Assembly (NCBI GenBank): GCA_023014485.1
Contig: JAJOZX010001868.1
Coordinates: forward strand, 36,001 to 100,000
Direction of reading: 5' to 3'
From: Bathynomus jamesi
Taxonomy: Eukaryota > Arthropoda > Malacostraca > Isopoda > Cirolanidae
Length of the DNA: 64,000 nucleotides
The notes under the pieces were generated by a model that was not told where the DNA came from, searched no databases, and saw only the letters and a list, made by a program, of their open reading frames with translations. The position numbers and the translations under genes are program-made. The number at the start of each line of letters is the position of its first letter. The first letter of the stretch is position 1. Of this stretch, positions 1-10,003 are shown piece after piece.

Positions 1-1268
1 TTTGAAACAACAGCTTCCAGCATAATTTCAAATATGTGGTGTCGACATGCCAGCCACAATAAATCATTGTCAAATTTTTGTTCTAGAAGAATAGCTGCAC
101 CATTTCTAGGACCAGTATTGGCTGCCGTTGTATCGAAACATATGCATTTTATTTGTTCGCAGATGCCCCATTCAAGCGATGTCTGATACACAGCATTTGC
201 TGTAAGGAGACCAGTACCTGAATCCAGTTTAGGCACACCAAGAAGTTGATCAACGCCTTCTCCTGAAACCAATATGGGCAGATGGTCAACAATATGCATT
301 CCTGTAATATCTTCAATTAATTTTCCATCCCAGTGAATTGTTAGGGGCACCTCTGGCTTGAATTCTTCTTTCAGGTTCTCTGCAATTTTCTTTCTATATT
401 TTATCCCCTCTCTACGAATAGAAGAGTAGCTAACATTGTACTCTTCTGGATTTTTTCCTAGACTTTGAATTGTTGGCATTAAAACTAGAGACGCAATTAT
501 GTCACTCAATTTTGCAACATCAAGACTTCCTAATAATTTATCATCAAACAATTTTCTATGTTTGCCAACCTTACTTTTCCATGTTGAAGGTTGTGCAGCA
601 CAGAAACCAGATTCATCACTTTTACTCTCCTCTGATTCTGATGATGTACTGGTGAGTATGACAGCCTCTTCATTCTTCTTTCTTTTGATCTCTTCTTCTG
701 TTTTCCTCTTTTCATAACGTTGTTGCTTTTCTGCTGCTCTTTGCTCTTTTTTAGCAACAGCCTTATCAATGGTACCCATTTTTCCATGACGTCCTTTCTC
801 ACGTTGCATTTTCAAGAATTTCTTATCATCATCTATTTTTATAAGCTGCATAGCATTCTCATGAGCAACATCAAATAAGTTTTCCAGTTTATCTTTCCAT
901 TTTTCTTCTTTATTATTTAAATTTTGTGATCTTTTCAATTTGCTTGCTTTATTTTTCTTAAGCAGCTGCCATTCCTTCAGTATTCCTTGAATTTTATCTA
1001 CTACATGTATTCTTTGTTTTACTGGTATTCCTGCTTTTTTCCAAACTGCTAGCACATCATCTGCAGTAGAGCAGCATGATTCTCTAATGCCTTGCTTTTT
1101 AATATTTCTGTAGTGCATGAAGAGGGCCATCATTTCCTCCTCTGATGGTAATACGGATGTTTTTAGTGCTGCAGAGGGCTGCCCAATTAGCCATACTTCA
1201 GTTTCTTTTCTTGTAGAACTTCTCCCAACTGAGCAACTAGGTGATGGTGAGTTAGGCCTAGCTTCCAT
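1..1268 (-). CDS. Uncharacterised hAT-like DDE transposase (E1), N-terminal ~422 residues, partial
   Basis: Open without a stop from an ATG at 1268 to the window edge. The first ~70 residues resemble the start of E2 and E3 (S/T-R-x(4)-V-W-L-I-G-x, then an A-G-I/A-R-I-P segment). A charged Lys/Glu-rich stretch lies around residues 120-230. The catalytic-like half follows: H-W-D-G-K at about 312-316, an L-L-G-V-P-K...S-G-T-G segment, F-D-T-T-A-A-N-T-G at about 378-386 and C-R-H-H-I-F-E at about 408-414. In hAT and MULE transposases a second catalytic Asp is followed by a C-x-x-H motif, so I infer an RNase H-fold transposase. I know no formal family name. No frameshift is visible in this copy. 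The C-terminus, where E2 has its N-D-A-A-E-R motif, is outside the window. Confidence 0.72.
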   Translation of the reverse strand, partial: MEARPNSPSPSCSVGRSSTRKETEVWLIGQPSAALKTSVLPSEEEMMALFMHYRNIKKQGIRESCCSTADDVLAVWKKAGIPVKQRIHVVDKIQGILKEWQLLKKNKASKLKRSQNLNNKEEKWKDKLENLFDVAHENAMQLIKIDDDKKFLKMQREKGRHGKMGTIDKAVAKKEQRAAEKQQRYEKRKTEEEIKRKKNEEAVILTSTSSESEESKSDESGFCAAQPSTWKSKVGKHRKLFDDKLLGSLDVAKLSDIIASLVLMPTIQSLGKNPEEYNVSYSSIRREGIKYRKKIAENLKEEFKPEVPLTIHWDGKLIEDITGMHIVDHLPILVSGEGVDQLLGVPKLDSGTGLLTANAVYQTSLEWGICEQIKCICFDTTAANTGPRNGAAILLEQKFDNDLLWLACRHHIFEIMLEAVVS

Positions 1269-1553
1269 AATCGATTAATTGGTATCAAAATTACGAGTTC
1301 CAAACAACAATTAAAAGCAAGCTAGTATATAAACCATTAATTAAAAATTCTGAAATATAAACAATTAAACATAAAATCATAAGTTGTAAAAACAAACAAA
1401 TTGAAAAAAAGGGAAACTTTGACGCCTGGTAGCACATAGTAAATTTTATTTAAAATTCACCAAATTTGGCATACACTACTTTTTTGTCATCAGGAACAAA
1501 AATACAGGTTGAACAATTAAAAAAAAAAACTTTGATTTTTTTGAATCACCCTA
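1..1553 (-). mobile_element. E1: DNA transposon of the WDGK/FDTT/CRHH family, cut by the window edge
   Basis: Element holding the transposase-like gene that runs off the left edge. Its 5' end (relative to the gene) lies at about 1553, where the top strand ends in GAATCACCCTA before a (TA)n tract. Read inward this terminus is TAGGGTGATTC, close to E2 (TAGGGTGGTCC, ending at 27061) and E3 (TAGTGTGGACC, starting at 34170). About 280 bp of AT-rich non-coding DNA separates the terminus from the start codon. The other end is outside the window, so no target-site duplication can be read. Confidence 0.7.
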
Positions 1554-1556
1554 AAT

Positions 1557-1589
<33 letters not shown>

Positions 1590-1597
1590 TATATATA
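1554..1597. repeat. (TA)n microsatellite
   Basis: Near-pure TA dinucleotides between the end of E1 and the first mariner. Mariner elements insert at TA, so such tracts serve as targets throughout the window. Confidence 0.95.
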
Positions 1598-1599
1598 CA

Positions 1600-2385
1600 C
1601 AGTGTGTCCGGAAAGTCATGGTGGGATTTTAAATAGCTATATTATTGCAACGAAACATGATAATGAGATGAAACAATGCCAAATTGAAGAACAACTCTCA
1701 AAGTTGTATCTTGTAGTTAGTCTAGGCTAAGCTTAACCTTTTCTCGTAGTTAGTCTAGGCTGTCCACATGCCTATGTTGAACATGAGTGTAATAGCCCGA
1801 AAGTTAATGTGTGGTGTGCTCTAGCACGAGATCGAGTGATTGGCCCATTTTTCTTCGCGGAACCCACTGTGACGTCACACAACTACCTCGCTATGTTGGA
1901 ACATTTTGCAGTACCCCAATTTATTGACAATAATGTCATCTTTCAGCAAGATGGTGCTCCTCCGCACTATGCCAACGTTGTTCGAGAATTCCTTAATGAA
2001 AAATTTCCACAGAGATGGATAGGAAGAGGAGGATGGAAGCCATGGCCTCCACGCTCTCCGGACCTGACACCTTTGGACTTTTATTTGTGGGGTTACGTCA
2101 AGCAAAGCGTGTACAGTGTACCCATTAGGGATATTCATCACTTGCACGAGCGAATCACGGAAGCTATCGCATCCGTCACTGCTGATGTTCTTGGGCGTGT
2201 GTGGCTGGAATTGAATCACCGCCTAGATGTCTACAGGGCTACCAGAGGAGCCCATATCGAACTACGTTAAATAAAGTTATTCTTTTAGAGTTGTTCTTCA
2301 ATTTGCCTTTTTTTCATCTCATTATCATGTTTCGTTGCAATAATATAGCTATTTAAAATCCCACCATGACTTTACGGACACACTG
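1600..2385 (+). mobile_element. Mariner-like element with ~100-bp TIRs, internally deleted
   Basis: Begins CAGTGTGTCCGGAAAGTC and ends in the inverted copy GACTTTACGGACACACTG, flanked by TA-rich DNA. The inverted match continues inward for about 100 bp (through the ATAGCTATATTATTGCAACG text). Only the C-terminal half of the transposase remains, so the copy is non-autonomous. A short direct repeat, TAGTTAGTCTAGGCT, occurs twice near 1715-1765 at the deletion point. Confidence 0.9.
1809..2270 (+). pseudogene. Tc1/mariner transposase, C-terminal half (DD41D spacing)
   Basis: The 153-residue frame holds the end of a DDE/D transposase: F-Q-Q-D-G-A-P-P-H with the second catalytic Asp and P-R-S-P-D-L-T-P-L-D-F with the third. 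I count 41 residues between the second Asp and the Asp of T-P-L-D, the DD41D arrangement reported for some insect mariner lineages. The helix-turn-helix region and the first catalytic Asp are missing, so the protein cannot be active. The same motif style recurs in the mariners at 9081 and 22707. The start codon shown is only the first Met in the surviving frame. Confidence 0.85.
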
Positions 2386-2389
2386 TATA

Positions 2390-3462
2390 TACACAATAAA
2401 CAGAGAAATAAAATTAAAAATTAAAGGATTGTGGGAGGGGCATACAAATTTGTAAGGAAAAACTATCGATTTTTAGCACAAGATCAAATGAATTGTTTCC
2501 AACCAATGTTATAGATTTAAAAAAAAAAAAAAAAAAAAAAAACCTACCGATTTTTAGCACAAGATCAAATGAATTGTTTCCAACCAATATTATATATAAA
2601 AAAAAAAAAAATACAAATTTATACTGGAAATCTGCCTGGGTTTTAGCACTCTGCCCTTCATGTATATAAAAATAAATTGAAAAATAAAAGTTATTAGAGT
2701 GGCATACAAGTTTACCAAAGATCTAGCGTTCTACCCTTCTTATCTAAATCTGTTCTGAAGGAATTCAAAACAACAGGATCGAGTTGAAAAAGACCTTTGC
2801 TTATGTTGAAGTTATTTGTAAGTTGGATAATGGCAGACTCAAGAATATTTCTATTAACAATGTTGCTAGAGTGAAATAAAACTGAAGCATTATTCCAATC
2901 AATACAGTGGGATAACTCTGACAAATGGACAAAAAGGGCACTGGATGACTGTCCTGTTCTAACGGAATATTGATGCTGTTTTATACATGTGTGCAAATCC
3001 TTTCCCGTCTGACCTATGTAAAAGGAATCATATTGTTTACAACCAATTTTATAGATAATGCCTGAATTATTGGTAGGGCTATTTTTTACTATGATATTTT
3101 TCACAATATTGTTATATGAAAATACTACATTAATATCCAAAAGTTTAAGTACATTAGCAATGCCTAATTCATTCAACAATGCATTTGATCTTGTGCTAAA
3201 AATCGATAGTATTTCCTTACAAATTTGTATGCTCCTCCCACAATCCTTTAATTTTTAATTTTATTTCTCTATTTATTGTATATATACTGTATTTTTTTTT
3301 TTCTGTAACCTATATATAGGCTGTAACTCTTTATGTACTTCAGTGTTCCTGAGGATGTCATTAGACGAAAGCGCTTGAGCACCATTCTGTGTTTCCTTTC
3401 CTTTGTGGTTTTATTCATCATAAATATTTTTCACGTGTTACTTTTGTGAAACAATTTTCATA
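2390..3462 (-). mobile_element. Penelope-like element fragment (family 1)
   Basis: Carries the GIY-YIG domain on the minus strand. A ~70-bp block (TTTTTAGCACAAGATCAAATG...CCAACCAAT) is duplicated at 2470-2515 and 2550-2592, each copy ending in poly-A. The right part (3290-3462) is the conserved family terminus: the CTGTAACTCTTTATGTACTTC text, the CCTGAGGATGTCATTAG segment and the TTTATTCATCATAAATATTTTTCACG tail. The same terminus recurs at 11297 (inverted), 14386 and 24300. PLE copies commonly have partly duplicated and inverted ends. Confidence 0.8.
2712..3179 (-). pseudogene. Penelope-like GIY-YIG endonuclease domain, fragment
   Basis: Minus-strand frame of ~155 residues containing G-I-I-Y-K-I-G-C-K-x-Y-D-S-F-Y-I-G-Q-T-G-K, the Y-I-G-Q-T core of the GIY-YIG nuclease that sits after the reverse transcriptase in PLEs. 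It is followed by L-H-T-C-I-K-Q-H-Q-Y-S-V-R-T. Compared with the sibling copy at 12700-13063, which has H-T-R-V-K-Q-H, the catalytic-region Arg is replaced by Cys. No RT remains in this copy, so it is a dead fragment. Confidence 0.85.
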
Positions 3463-3820
3463 TATATATATATATATATAAATAAAATTTTTATGTACGA
3501 CGCAGAGGCCAAGGATGAGTGCCCTCAAAAACTCACCCCTCTCCATAGAAGGAGAGAGCCAAAATCAAGGTCTCCTTAAAAACTGCCTTTTTTCAACAAA
3601 TTTTGAAAAGATTGTGAAGAATAGAGGGAGAAGTGTGTGTTTGGGAGCATGCTGGACTGCTCACAGGGGTAGATGAGACATTGAAAAAGATCAGCTAAAG
3701 AGACAGTGACAGGAGAAATGGGAGTTCCAGCACTCTCTGTCTCCTGCCTAATGTTCCTCCCCTTCCTCTGGAGTACCTCCCTGGTCAATTTGTGTCTGCA
3801 ATCTCTTCTTCATATTATAT
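3463..3820. other. Unassigned spacer
   Basis: A short (TA)n run followed by about 330 bp with no convincing coding potential. A 70-codon minus-strand frame here has no recognisable motif and I do not call it a gene. Confidence 0.5.
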
Positions 3821-5202
3821 CAGGTTGTAACATAAACTCTGCTTGATTAGAAAATGGATGATAGATAATAGAATAACCTCAAGATAATGTGAAATAGTTT
3901 TAGAAATGTTGCAAAATACACACGGTGACAGATTCACACACGTTTTATCACAACACAGAATGATACATAATGACTTAGGCTAGTGTAGGATTAGGCTAAT
4001 GAATATTTTCTCTGGTGTTTTTCATACAGTTACAATGCCACCCCTACGATATTACAGTAATTGAAAAACATGGAGCCCATGAAAGAGCATATTTGACATG
4101 TGATGCTGTATGAGTTCCATAGAGGATCTAACACTAGTGAATCTGCAAGAAACATTCAGAGTTTATGGAAATAATTATGCGAGTGAATGGATGTGTAGGA
4201 GATGGTTTAAGAAGTTCAGAAATGGAGACTTCAGTCTGAAAGATTATCAATGAACAGGATGACCAAATGAGTTCAATGAGTTGCTGAAAGCACAATGGTA
4301 ACTGCAAGAGAATTTTGCCTGCAACTCAGTGTTAGCCATATGACCATTCATCATTATTTGAAGCTGTTAGGAAAAGTAGTGATGGTTGGAAAATGGGTTC
4401 CACATGATATGTCACAAGCGAATCTTCAACATCGAATTGATATTTGCACATCACTGCATTCTTGGCAACTGCAGGGACCATTTTTTAATTGGATCATCAT
4501 TGGGGATGAAAAATGGGTCCTCTATAACAATATTAAGCATCAACATCAGTGGCTTAGCCATGAAACAAAGCCTGAACCTCAGCAAAGGAATGGACCCCAT
4601 CCAAAGAAAATTTTGCTATGTGTTTGGTGGGATATGCAAGGAATTATTCATTTTGAGCTTCTGCCAGATAACCAAATAATCACAGCTGAAGTCTACTGCC
4701 AACTCCAATGATTGAAGATGGCATTACAAGAAAAATGTCCTGCATTAATTAATTACAGAGGTGTTCTATTCCACCAGGATAACGTGCGCCCTCACACTGC
4801 TCGAATCACCACAGCCCAATTGGAGGCATTTTGGTTGGGAAAAAAATGCCTCATCCACCTTATTCTCCAGACATCGCACCTTCAGACTACCATTTATTCA
4901 GAAGTCTGCAACACCACCTAGATGGACAAAAGTTGCAATCCAGGGAAGCTATTGAAAATAAAGTGGTTACTTTTTTTAACTCGAAACCAAGGGATTTCTT
5001 CAAACATGGCATAAAAAAACTTTTCTACAAGTGGAAGGAGGTTATAGAAAAAGCAGGGAATTATATTGATGATTAATTTGTCATTATGTCATTTAATTTT
5101 TGTTGTGAATAACTAAAAATTCGAGCAAATTTGTCCTTATAAGTCATTTAATTTTTGTTCTAAATGAACTAAAAAATTGAGCAGAATATATGTTACAACC
5201 TT
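3821..5202 (+). mobile_element. Mariner element (DD34D type), degenerate
   Basis: Starts CAGGTTGTAACATA and ends with the inverted TATGTTACAACCT, between TA-rich flanks. At about 1.38 kb it is the usual length of a complete mariner. A direct repeat of TAAGTCATTTAATTTTTGTT lies just inside the right end. The single gene inside is broken in several places. Confidence 0.85.
4071..5076 (+). pseudogene. Mariner (DD34D) transposase pseudogene
   Basis: Runs in several frames from a decayed start near 4071 (M-E-P-M-K-E-H) to G-N-Y-I-D-D-stop at 5076. The HTH half contains stops. The middle is readable from 4295: K-W-V-P-H-D-M/L typical of mariner, then the first Asp in I-I-G-D-E-K-W-V. A stop near 4711 separates H-Q-D-N-V-R-P-H-T-A-R, and a frameshift near 4835 precedes P-H-P-P-Y-S-P-D-I-A-P-S-D-Y-H-L-F. 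The motif order matches mariner proteins of about 345 residues. The number of lesions indicates an old copy. Confidence 0.88.
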
Positions 5203-7250
5203 ATATATATATATATCCTTGCTCAAATGATTCTCACTGTAAACTCATAGATGAGTATTATAGTAAGATAGTATCCCTGTTAAGAGAAGCAGGAAGCGCC
5301 TTGATTAAATCTTACAACTATCATACTAAGATTATTCCTGGATGGAATGATTTTATTGCCCCCCTGAAGAGGGAATCAAAAGATGCCTATGATTTGTGGT
5401 GCATTCATGGTAGACTAGATTAGGATTAGGGGTTAGTATAAGGCAGCCATAAGGCGATGTAAACAGGAAGAGGAGTCTATTTGAGCATCAAAAGCCTGTG
5501 AAGCTTCCATAAATAACAATAACAACAAATTTTAGAAATTTGTTAAGAATGAAATGGGTGTTAAAAGTGTCCTCCCTCCGACAATTGATGGGGTGTCAGG
5601 GGAGGATGAAATTGCAAAGCTGTGGAAAAACCACTACTCTAACATTCTTAACAGTGTGAGTGGGGATAATCTTAAGATAGATTGTAGCAAAATGCCTGTG
5701 AGAGTGATGCCTGTGAGAGTGATAAGTGAAAATACTTTGATATCAGTTCCTGAAGTAAAGAGGTTAATTAAAGAATTAAAGACTGGTTCTGCATCAGGGG
5801 TAGATGACCTATCGAATGAACACTTAAAATATGCCAATGATGTAGTATATCTCCATATATCATTGCTCTTATCAGCCATGCTTGCTCATAGCCATATCCC
5901 TGCAGAGTTCATGAGGGTATATATCTTGCCCTTGACCAAAAATAAGTATGGAGACATTCTGTACAGCAATAATTACAGGCCTATTGCTCTCACTTCCTGC
6001 TTCTCAAAACTACTAGAAAAACTCTTGTTACTCCAATTAAATGATTATCTATGGACATCTAATCAGTTTGGTTTTGAAAGGTCCCACTCAACTGACCTGT
6101 GTATCTATGTACTTAAAGAAACAATATCTAAATACATTGACAGTAATTCAACTATTTATAGCTGTTTCCTAGATATAAGCAAGGCATATGATAGAGTGAA
6201 CCACAATATTTTATTTAAAAAACTAGAAGACGGGAAGGTTCCTATGTACATATTAAATTTATTGAAATTTTGGTGTTCCCACTAACCTTTCACTGTTAGG
6301 TGAGGCAATGTACTATCCGAATATTTTGGCTCCTCTTGCGGGGTAAGACAAGGCCCTTTGCTCTCCCCTATGCTGTTTAATGTGTATATTGATGGATTAA
6401 TTGCTTCACTTAATGAGGCAACAGTGGGATGTTGTATAGATAGCACATGGATAAATAACTTAGTTTATGCCAATGATATGGTGTTAATAAGTCCCTCTGT
6501 TAAAGGTCTGGATCAGCTACTAAAGTCTGTGAAGTGTATTCGCAGAAACATGATATTCTTTTTAATGTTACAAAAACTAAGGTTATGCAATTTCATCCTA
6601 AAAGTTATAATCAGCCAGCTGACATTAGGCTTAATATGAAAGGTGAAGTAATTGAGGAAGTACAAGAGTTTAAGTATTTTGGTCAAACTATTACCAGCTC
6701 CTTATGTGATGACTCAGATATAAGAAAACAATCTCAAAGCTTTTGTGCTAAAGCATATACGACTATAAGCAACTTCCAGTTCTGTACAAGTGAAGCTAAT
6801 GACACACTCTTTCATACTTTCTGCAGTAATATATACAGACAGCAACTCTGGGTGAATTATAAAAAAGGTTCTGGCAAAACTCTAAATTTGCTGTACAACA
6901 GGTCTTTTAAACTCTTACATAAATTACCCCGCCCCAGATGCTCAGTTTCGCAAATGTTTTCTACCCACATTGTCCAGAGCTTCCCAGCAGTAACAAGACA
7001 TGCTCAATACAATCTAATGCAAAGAATTAAAAAATCAACCAACCCGATTATCCAAGCTATCCATGAGTCCTGCTGTTTATCTAAGCTATGGATTTCTTGG
7101 TATGAAAAAATCTCTCTGTAGCTTTACTTAACTTTGACATTACAGTATTATTTCTAATCAATTGTATATATTTTTATCCTTAGTATGTGAACTGTCATTG
7201 TATTAGTAATATTTGTCATATGGACTATCGTCTGCCAATAAACCTTTTCA
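5203..7250 (+). pseudogene. Non-LTR retrotransposon (LINE) relic with reverse transcriptase
   Basis: Three consecutive frames make one decayed LINE. 5205-5423 looks like the linker after the endonuclease (P-G-W-N-D-F). 5554-6285 holds RT blocks: G-S-A-S-G-V-D-D, N-N-Y-R-P-I-A-L-T-S-C-F-S-K-L-L-E-K, Q-F-G-F and D-I-S-K-A-Y-D-R-V-N-H with the first catalytic Asp. A break near 6286 precedes G-V-R-Q-G-P-L-L-S-P-M-L-F-N and Y-A-N-D-M, which replaces the catalytic Y/F-A-D-D. 6534-7121 continues to the C-terminal region. The endonuclease is missing. I cannot choose the clade confidently from motifs alone. The 3' end runs into TTTTCATTTTCATATATATA. Confidence 0.85.
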
Positions 7251-7251
7251 T

Positions 7252-7283
<32 letters not shown>

Positions 7284-7286
<3 letters not shown>

Positions 7287-7692
7287 ACACACAGACCGTG
7301 CATGGAACAAGGAACTCTTCTGGGATAATTAAATCCACTATAGTCCGAATAAGTAATGGTAAATGACAAATACCATAGTTTTTCTTTTTCATGATGCTAG
7401 CCCAACGGCAGCGAGTCTTTTGCTTATATTGAGGTTCTAAATGTAGCAGGGCTAGGCTGCTTTAAACTCTAGATCCATGTCCCAAAGCTAGATCCTGTCT
7501 GCTTTGCAGATAGCTGGTGAGGGAAGCTATATTTATGGGACCTCTTTGCGAGTGACCCGTAGCCCACATCAGGCTAGCATCATGAAAAAGAAAAACTATG
7601 GTATTTGTCATTTACCATTACTTATTCAGACTATAATGGGTTTAATTATCCCAGAAGAGTTCCTTGTTCCATGCACGGTCTGTGTGTATCAT
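7284..7692. repeat. Fold-back repeat with ~115-bp arms
   Basis: The left arm (about 7284-7401, ATGATACACACAGACCGTGC...ATGATGCTAGCC) recurs inverted at about 7570-7692 with few differences, around a ~170-bp spacer. The outer ends abut TA-rich DNA. It is probably a non-autonomous DNA element (MITE). I see no coding sequence, and no target duplication can be separated from the TA flanks. Confidence 0.85.
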
Positions 7693-7747
7693 AAAAAAAA
7701 CCTCAGGGGACTATTCTGAGTTCATTCCCATATATATATATATGTAT

Positions 7748-8010
7748 GTATAGAAACGACCTAAGTATAGAGGAGTGTTCTGCACACGAGGAAGAGAAAT
7801 AACGAACAAATGAAAAATGAGGTAACCACCCGGGAATCGAACCCAGGATCTTCCGATTGCTGGTCAGATATGCTATCCACTACACCACAGGCCTCGATCA
7901 GTCAGAAGTCGTAATTCTCCTACATAGGGCAGAAACCAATGCCTTGAGAGGGCACCCTCGCAAATCATGAATATGTACATTTAACTGCAATGACCACGCA
8001 GTATATTAAT
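7748..8010 (-). mobile_element. tRNA-derived SINE unit, minus strand
   Basis: On the minus strand it carries an A-box-like TGTGGTGTAGTGG and a B box GGTTCGATTCC (top strand GGAATCGAACCC near 7832) in a tRNA-like cloverleaf region, followed by the unit's constant tail. A second, partial minus unit (8011-8090) ends at GAGGTAACC and runs straight into a plus unit. Confidence 0.85.
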
Positions 8011-8090
8011 GTATAGAAACAACGTAAGTATAGAGGAGTGTTCTGCACACGAGGAAGAGAAATAACGAACAAATGAAAAATGAGGTAACC

Positions 8091-8356
8091 GCAGTTAAAT
8101 GTACATATTCACGATTTGCGAGGGTGCCCTCTCAAGGCATTGGTTTCTGCCCTATGTAGGAGAATTACGACTTCTGGCTGATCGAGGCCTGTGGTGTAGT
8201 GGATAGCATATCTGACCGGCAATCAGAAGATCCTGGGTTCGATTCCCGGGTGGTTACATCATTTTTCATTTGTTCGTTATTTCTCTTCCTCGTGTGCAGA
8301 ACACTCCTCTATACTTACGTCGTTTCTATACATTAATATACTGCATGGTCATTGCA
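8091..8356 (+). mobile_element. tRNA-derived SINE unit, plus strand
   Basis: About 265-bp unit: GTTAAATGTACATATTCACG start, GCGAGGGTGCCCTCTCAAGG, A-box-like GTGGTGTAGTGG, anticodon-arm-like TCTGACCGGCAATCAGA, B box GGTTCGATTCC near 8237, then a tail ending CATGGTCATTGCAG. The pol III promoter boxes mark it as tRNA-derived. It is followed head-to-tail by another unit with no spacer. Confidence 0.88.
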
Positions 8357-8620
8357 GTTAAATGTACATATTCACGATTTGCGAGGGTGCCCTCTCAAGG
8401 CATTGGTTTCTGCCCTATGTAGGAGAATTACGACTTCTGACTGATCAAGGCCTATGGTGTAGTGGATAGCATATCTGACCGGCAATCAGAAGATCCTGGG
8501 TTCAATTCCCGGGCGGTTACCTCATTTTTCATTTGTTCGTTATTTCTCTTCCTCATGTGCAGAACACTCCTCTATACTTATGTCGTTTCTATACATTAAT
8601 ATACTGCATGGTCATTGCAG

Positions 8621-8622
<2 letters not shown>
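8357..8622 (+). mobile_element. tRNA-derived SINE unit, plus strand, tandem to the previous one
   Basis: Same unit as the preceding one, with a B box one base off consensus (GGTTCAATTCC). Tandem SINE dimers can form during reverse transcription or by unequal exchange. A (TA)n tract follows (about 8623-8666). Confidence 0.88.
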
Positions 8623-8669
<47 letters not shown>

Positions 8670-8718
8670 TATATAACTGCAATGACCGCGCAGTATATAA
8701 ATGAATAGAAACGACATA

Positions 8719-9004
8719 AGTGTTAACACTTATGTCGTTTCTATTCATTTATATACTGCACGTTCATTGCAGTTATATGCGCATATTCACGATTTGCGAG
8801 GGTGCCCTCTCAGGGCATTGGTTTCTGCCCTATGTGGGAGAATTTCGATTTGTGATTGAGTGAGGTCCGTAGCATAATGGTAGAGCGTCCAACCGGCAAT
8901 TGGAAGGCCCTGGGTTCGATTCCTGGGCGGTTCGCCTCATTTTTCATTATTCGTTATCTCTCCTCCTCGTGTGCAGAAACGTTCCTTACACTTATGTCGT
9001 TTCT
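8719..9004 (+). mobile_element. Diverged tRNA-derived SINE unit, plus strand
   Basis: A related but diverged unit: same GCGAGGGTGCCCTCTCAGGG head, A-box-like GTAGCATAATGGTAGAG, anticodon-arm-like CCAACCGGCAATTGG, intact B box GGTTCGATTCC near 8914. It is preceded by an inverted copy of its own terminal ~45 bp (8672-8718), so the tail region forms a hairpin centred near 8721. Confidence 0.8.
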
Positions 9005-9011
9005 ATTCATA

Positions 9012-9056
<45 letters not shown>

Positions 9057-9080
9057 TATATATATATATATATATATATA
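9005..9080. repeat. (TA)n microsatellite
   Basis: TA-rich tract between the SINE cluster and the next mariner. Apparent reading frames here on both strands are Ile-Tyr repeats and not genes. Confidence 0.95.
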
Positions 9081-9987
9081 CAGGGCGTCCCAAAAAAATG
9101 TATACACACTTTAACAGCTGATAGCTCAATTGATGTTTCTTTCTTTCCAAGTTAAACCCATTAGAATTAATAATGGCAGTCAGACTAAGCTTTGAACAAA
9201 GGAAATTCATTCTAAAATGCTACTGGAAGTGTGAAAACGCAGTTGAAGTGCAAAGACAGTTTAGGAGGGAGTTTCAAACAGATCCACCAACGCGACTTAC
9301 CATCACTCGAATTAGAGATAAGTTTGAAGCCGATGGAACTGTTCAGAATGTCCACAAGAAGCGTTCCGGAAGACCACGGACATCGACAAGCCACACAAAG
9401 CAAGAAAGAGTACTGGAAACGTATCACCAAAGTCCAAGAAAATCTGTGCGGCAAGCGAGTCGTGAGGTAGGAATTTCAGAATCGTCTGTCCAACGCATTT
9501 TGAAGCGCTGTCAATGGAAAAGTTACATTCCAAGATTAGTCCATGCTATTAATGAAGATGATCCGGACCGAAGAGTGGAGTATTGCGAGTGGTACTTGGC
9601 ACGATGTGGATGTGGATTGGACGAAGGGGTTTCGTAGAATACCCTCCGCGTTCATCAGACCTCACACCACTAGACTTTTTTTTAATGGGGATACTTAAAA
9701 GACAAAGTCTATGCTATAAAACCTGCAACAGTCGCTGAATTGAGAGCAGCCATTGAACAAGAATGCACACAAATACCAAACGAAATGTTTCGTGATGTTT
9801 GCGATTCCATTGCTTCGCGTTATCAGCAGTGCCTGGACCAGAACGGACGTCAGTTTGAAAACAGGCGTTGACAAAACAATTAAATAATGTCTGTAGATTC
9901 TATTACATTTTGAAAATGAAATGTATTTTAATAAACACTGCCTTTATAAGTATTTAAAGTGTGTATACATTTTTTTGGGACGCCCTG
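9081..9987 (+). mobile_element. Mariner-like element, internally deleted
   Basis: Starts CAGGGCGTCCCAAAAAAATG and ends with the inverted CATTTTTTTGGGACGCCCTG, flanked by TA on both sides inside (TA)n tracts. TIRs are at least 28 bp (through TATACACACTTTA/TAAAGTGTGTATA). About 0.9 kb long because the catalytic middle of the gene is deleted. Confidence 0.92.
9173..9871 (+). pseudogene. Mariner-like transposase, HTH half joined to C-terminus
   Basis: Residues from 9173 form paired helix-turn-helix domains: [11 protein letters not shown] at the start, a G-R-P-R-T-S linker (the GRPR-type motif), then a second HTH with [13 protein letters not shown]. The frame collapses near 9610. Downstream, in other frames, P-P-R-S-S-D-L-T-P-L-D-F-F (third catalytic Asp region) and the C-terminus ending Q-F-E-N-R-R can be read. 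First and second Asp regions are deleted. Same T-P-L-D family style as the copy at 1809. Confidence 0.88.
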
Positions 9988-10003
9988 TATATATATATAA
10001 CAT

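Noticed and set aside
530..802. 90-codon minus-strand frame in the first kilobase
   Set aside because: It is an alternative frame within the longer E1 gene that runs unbroken to the window edge.
8100..8960. Possible functional tRNA genes with A and B boxes
   Set aside because: The tRNA-like parts are embedded in a conserved ~265-bp unit repeated in both orientations with imperfect cloverleafs, so they are SINEs.
8856..9210. Several frames rich in Tyr-Ile on both strands, likewise around 45663-45972 and 7154-7369
   Set aside because: They translate (TA)n tracts and run out of repeats; no coding evidence.
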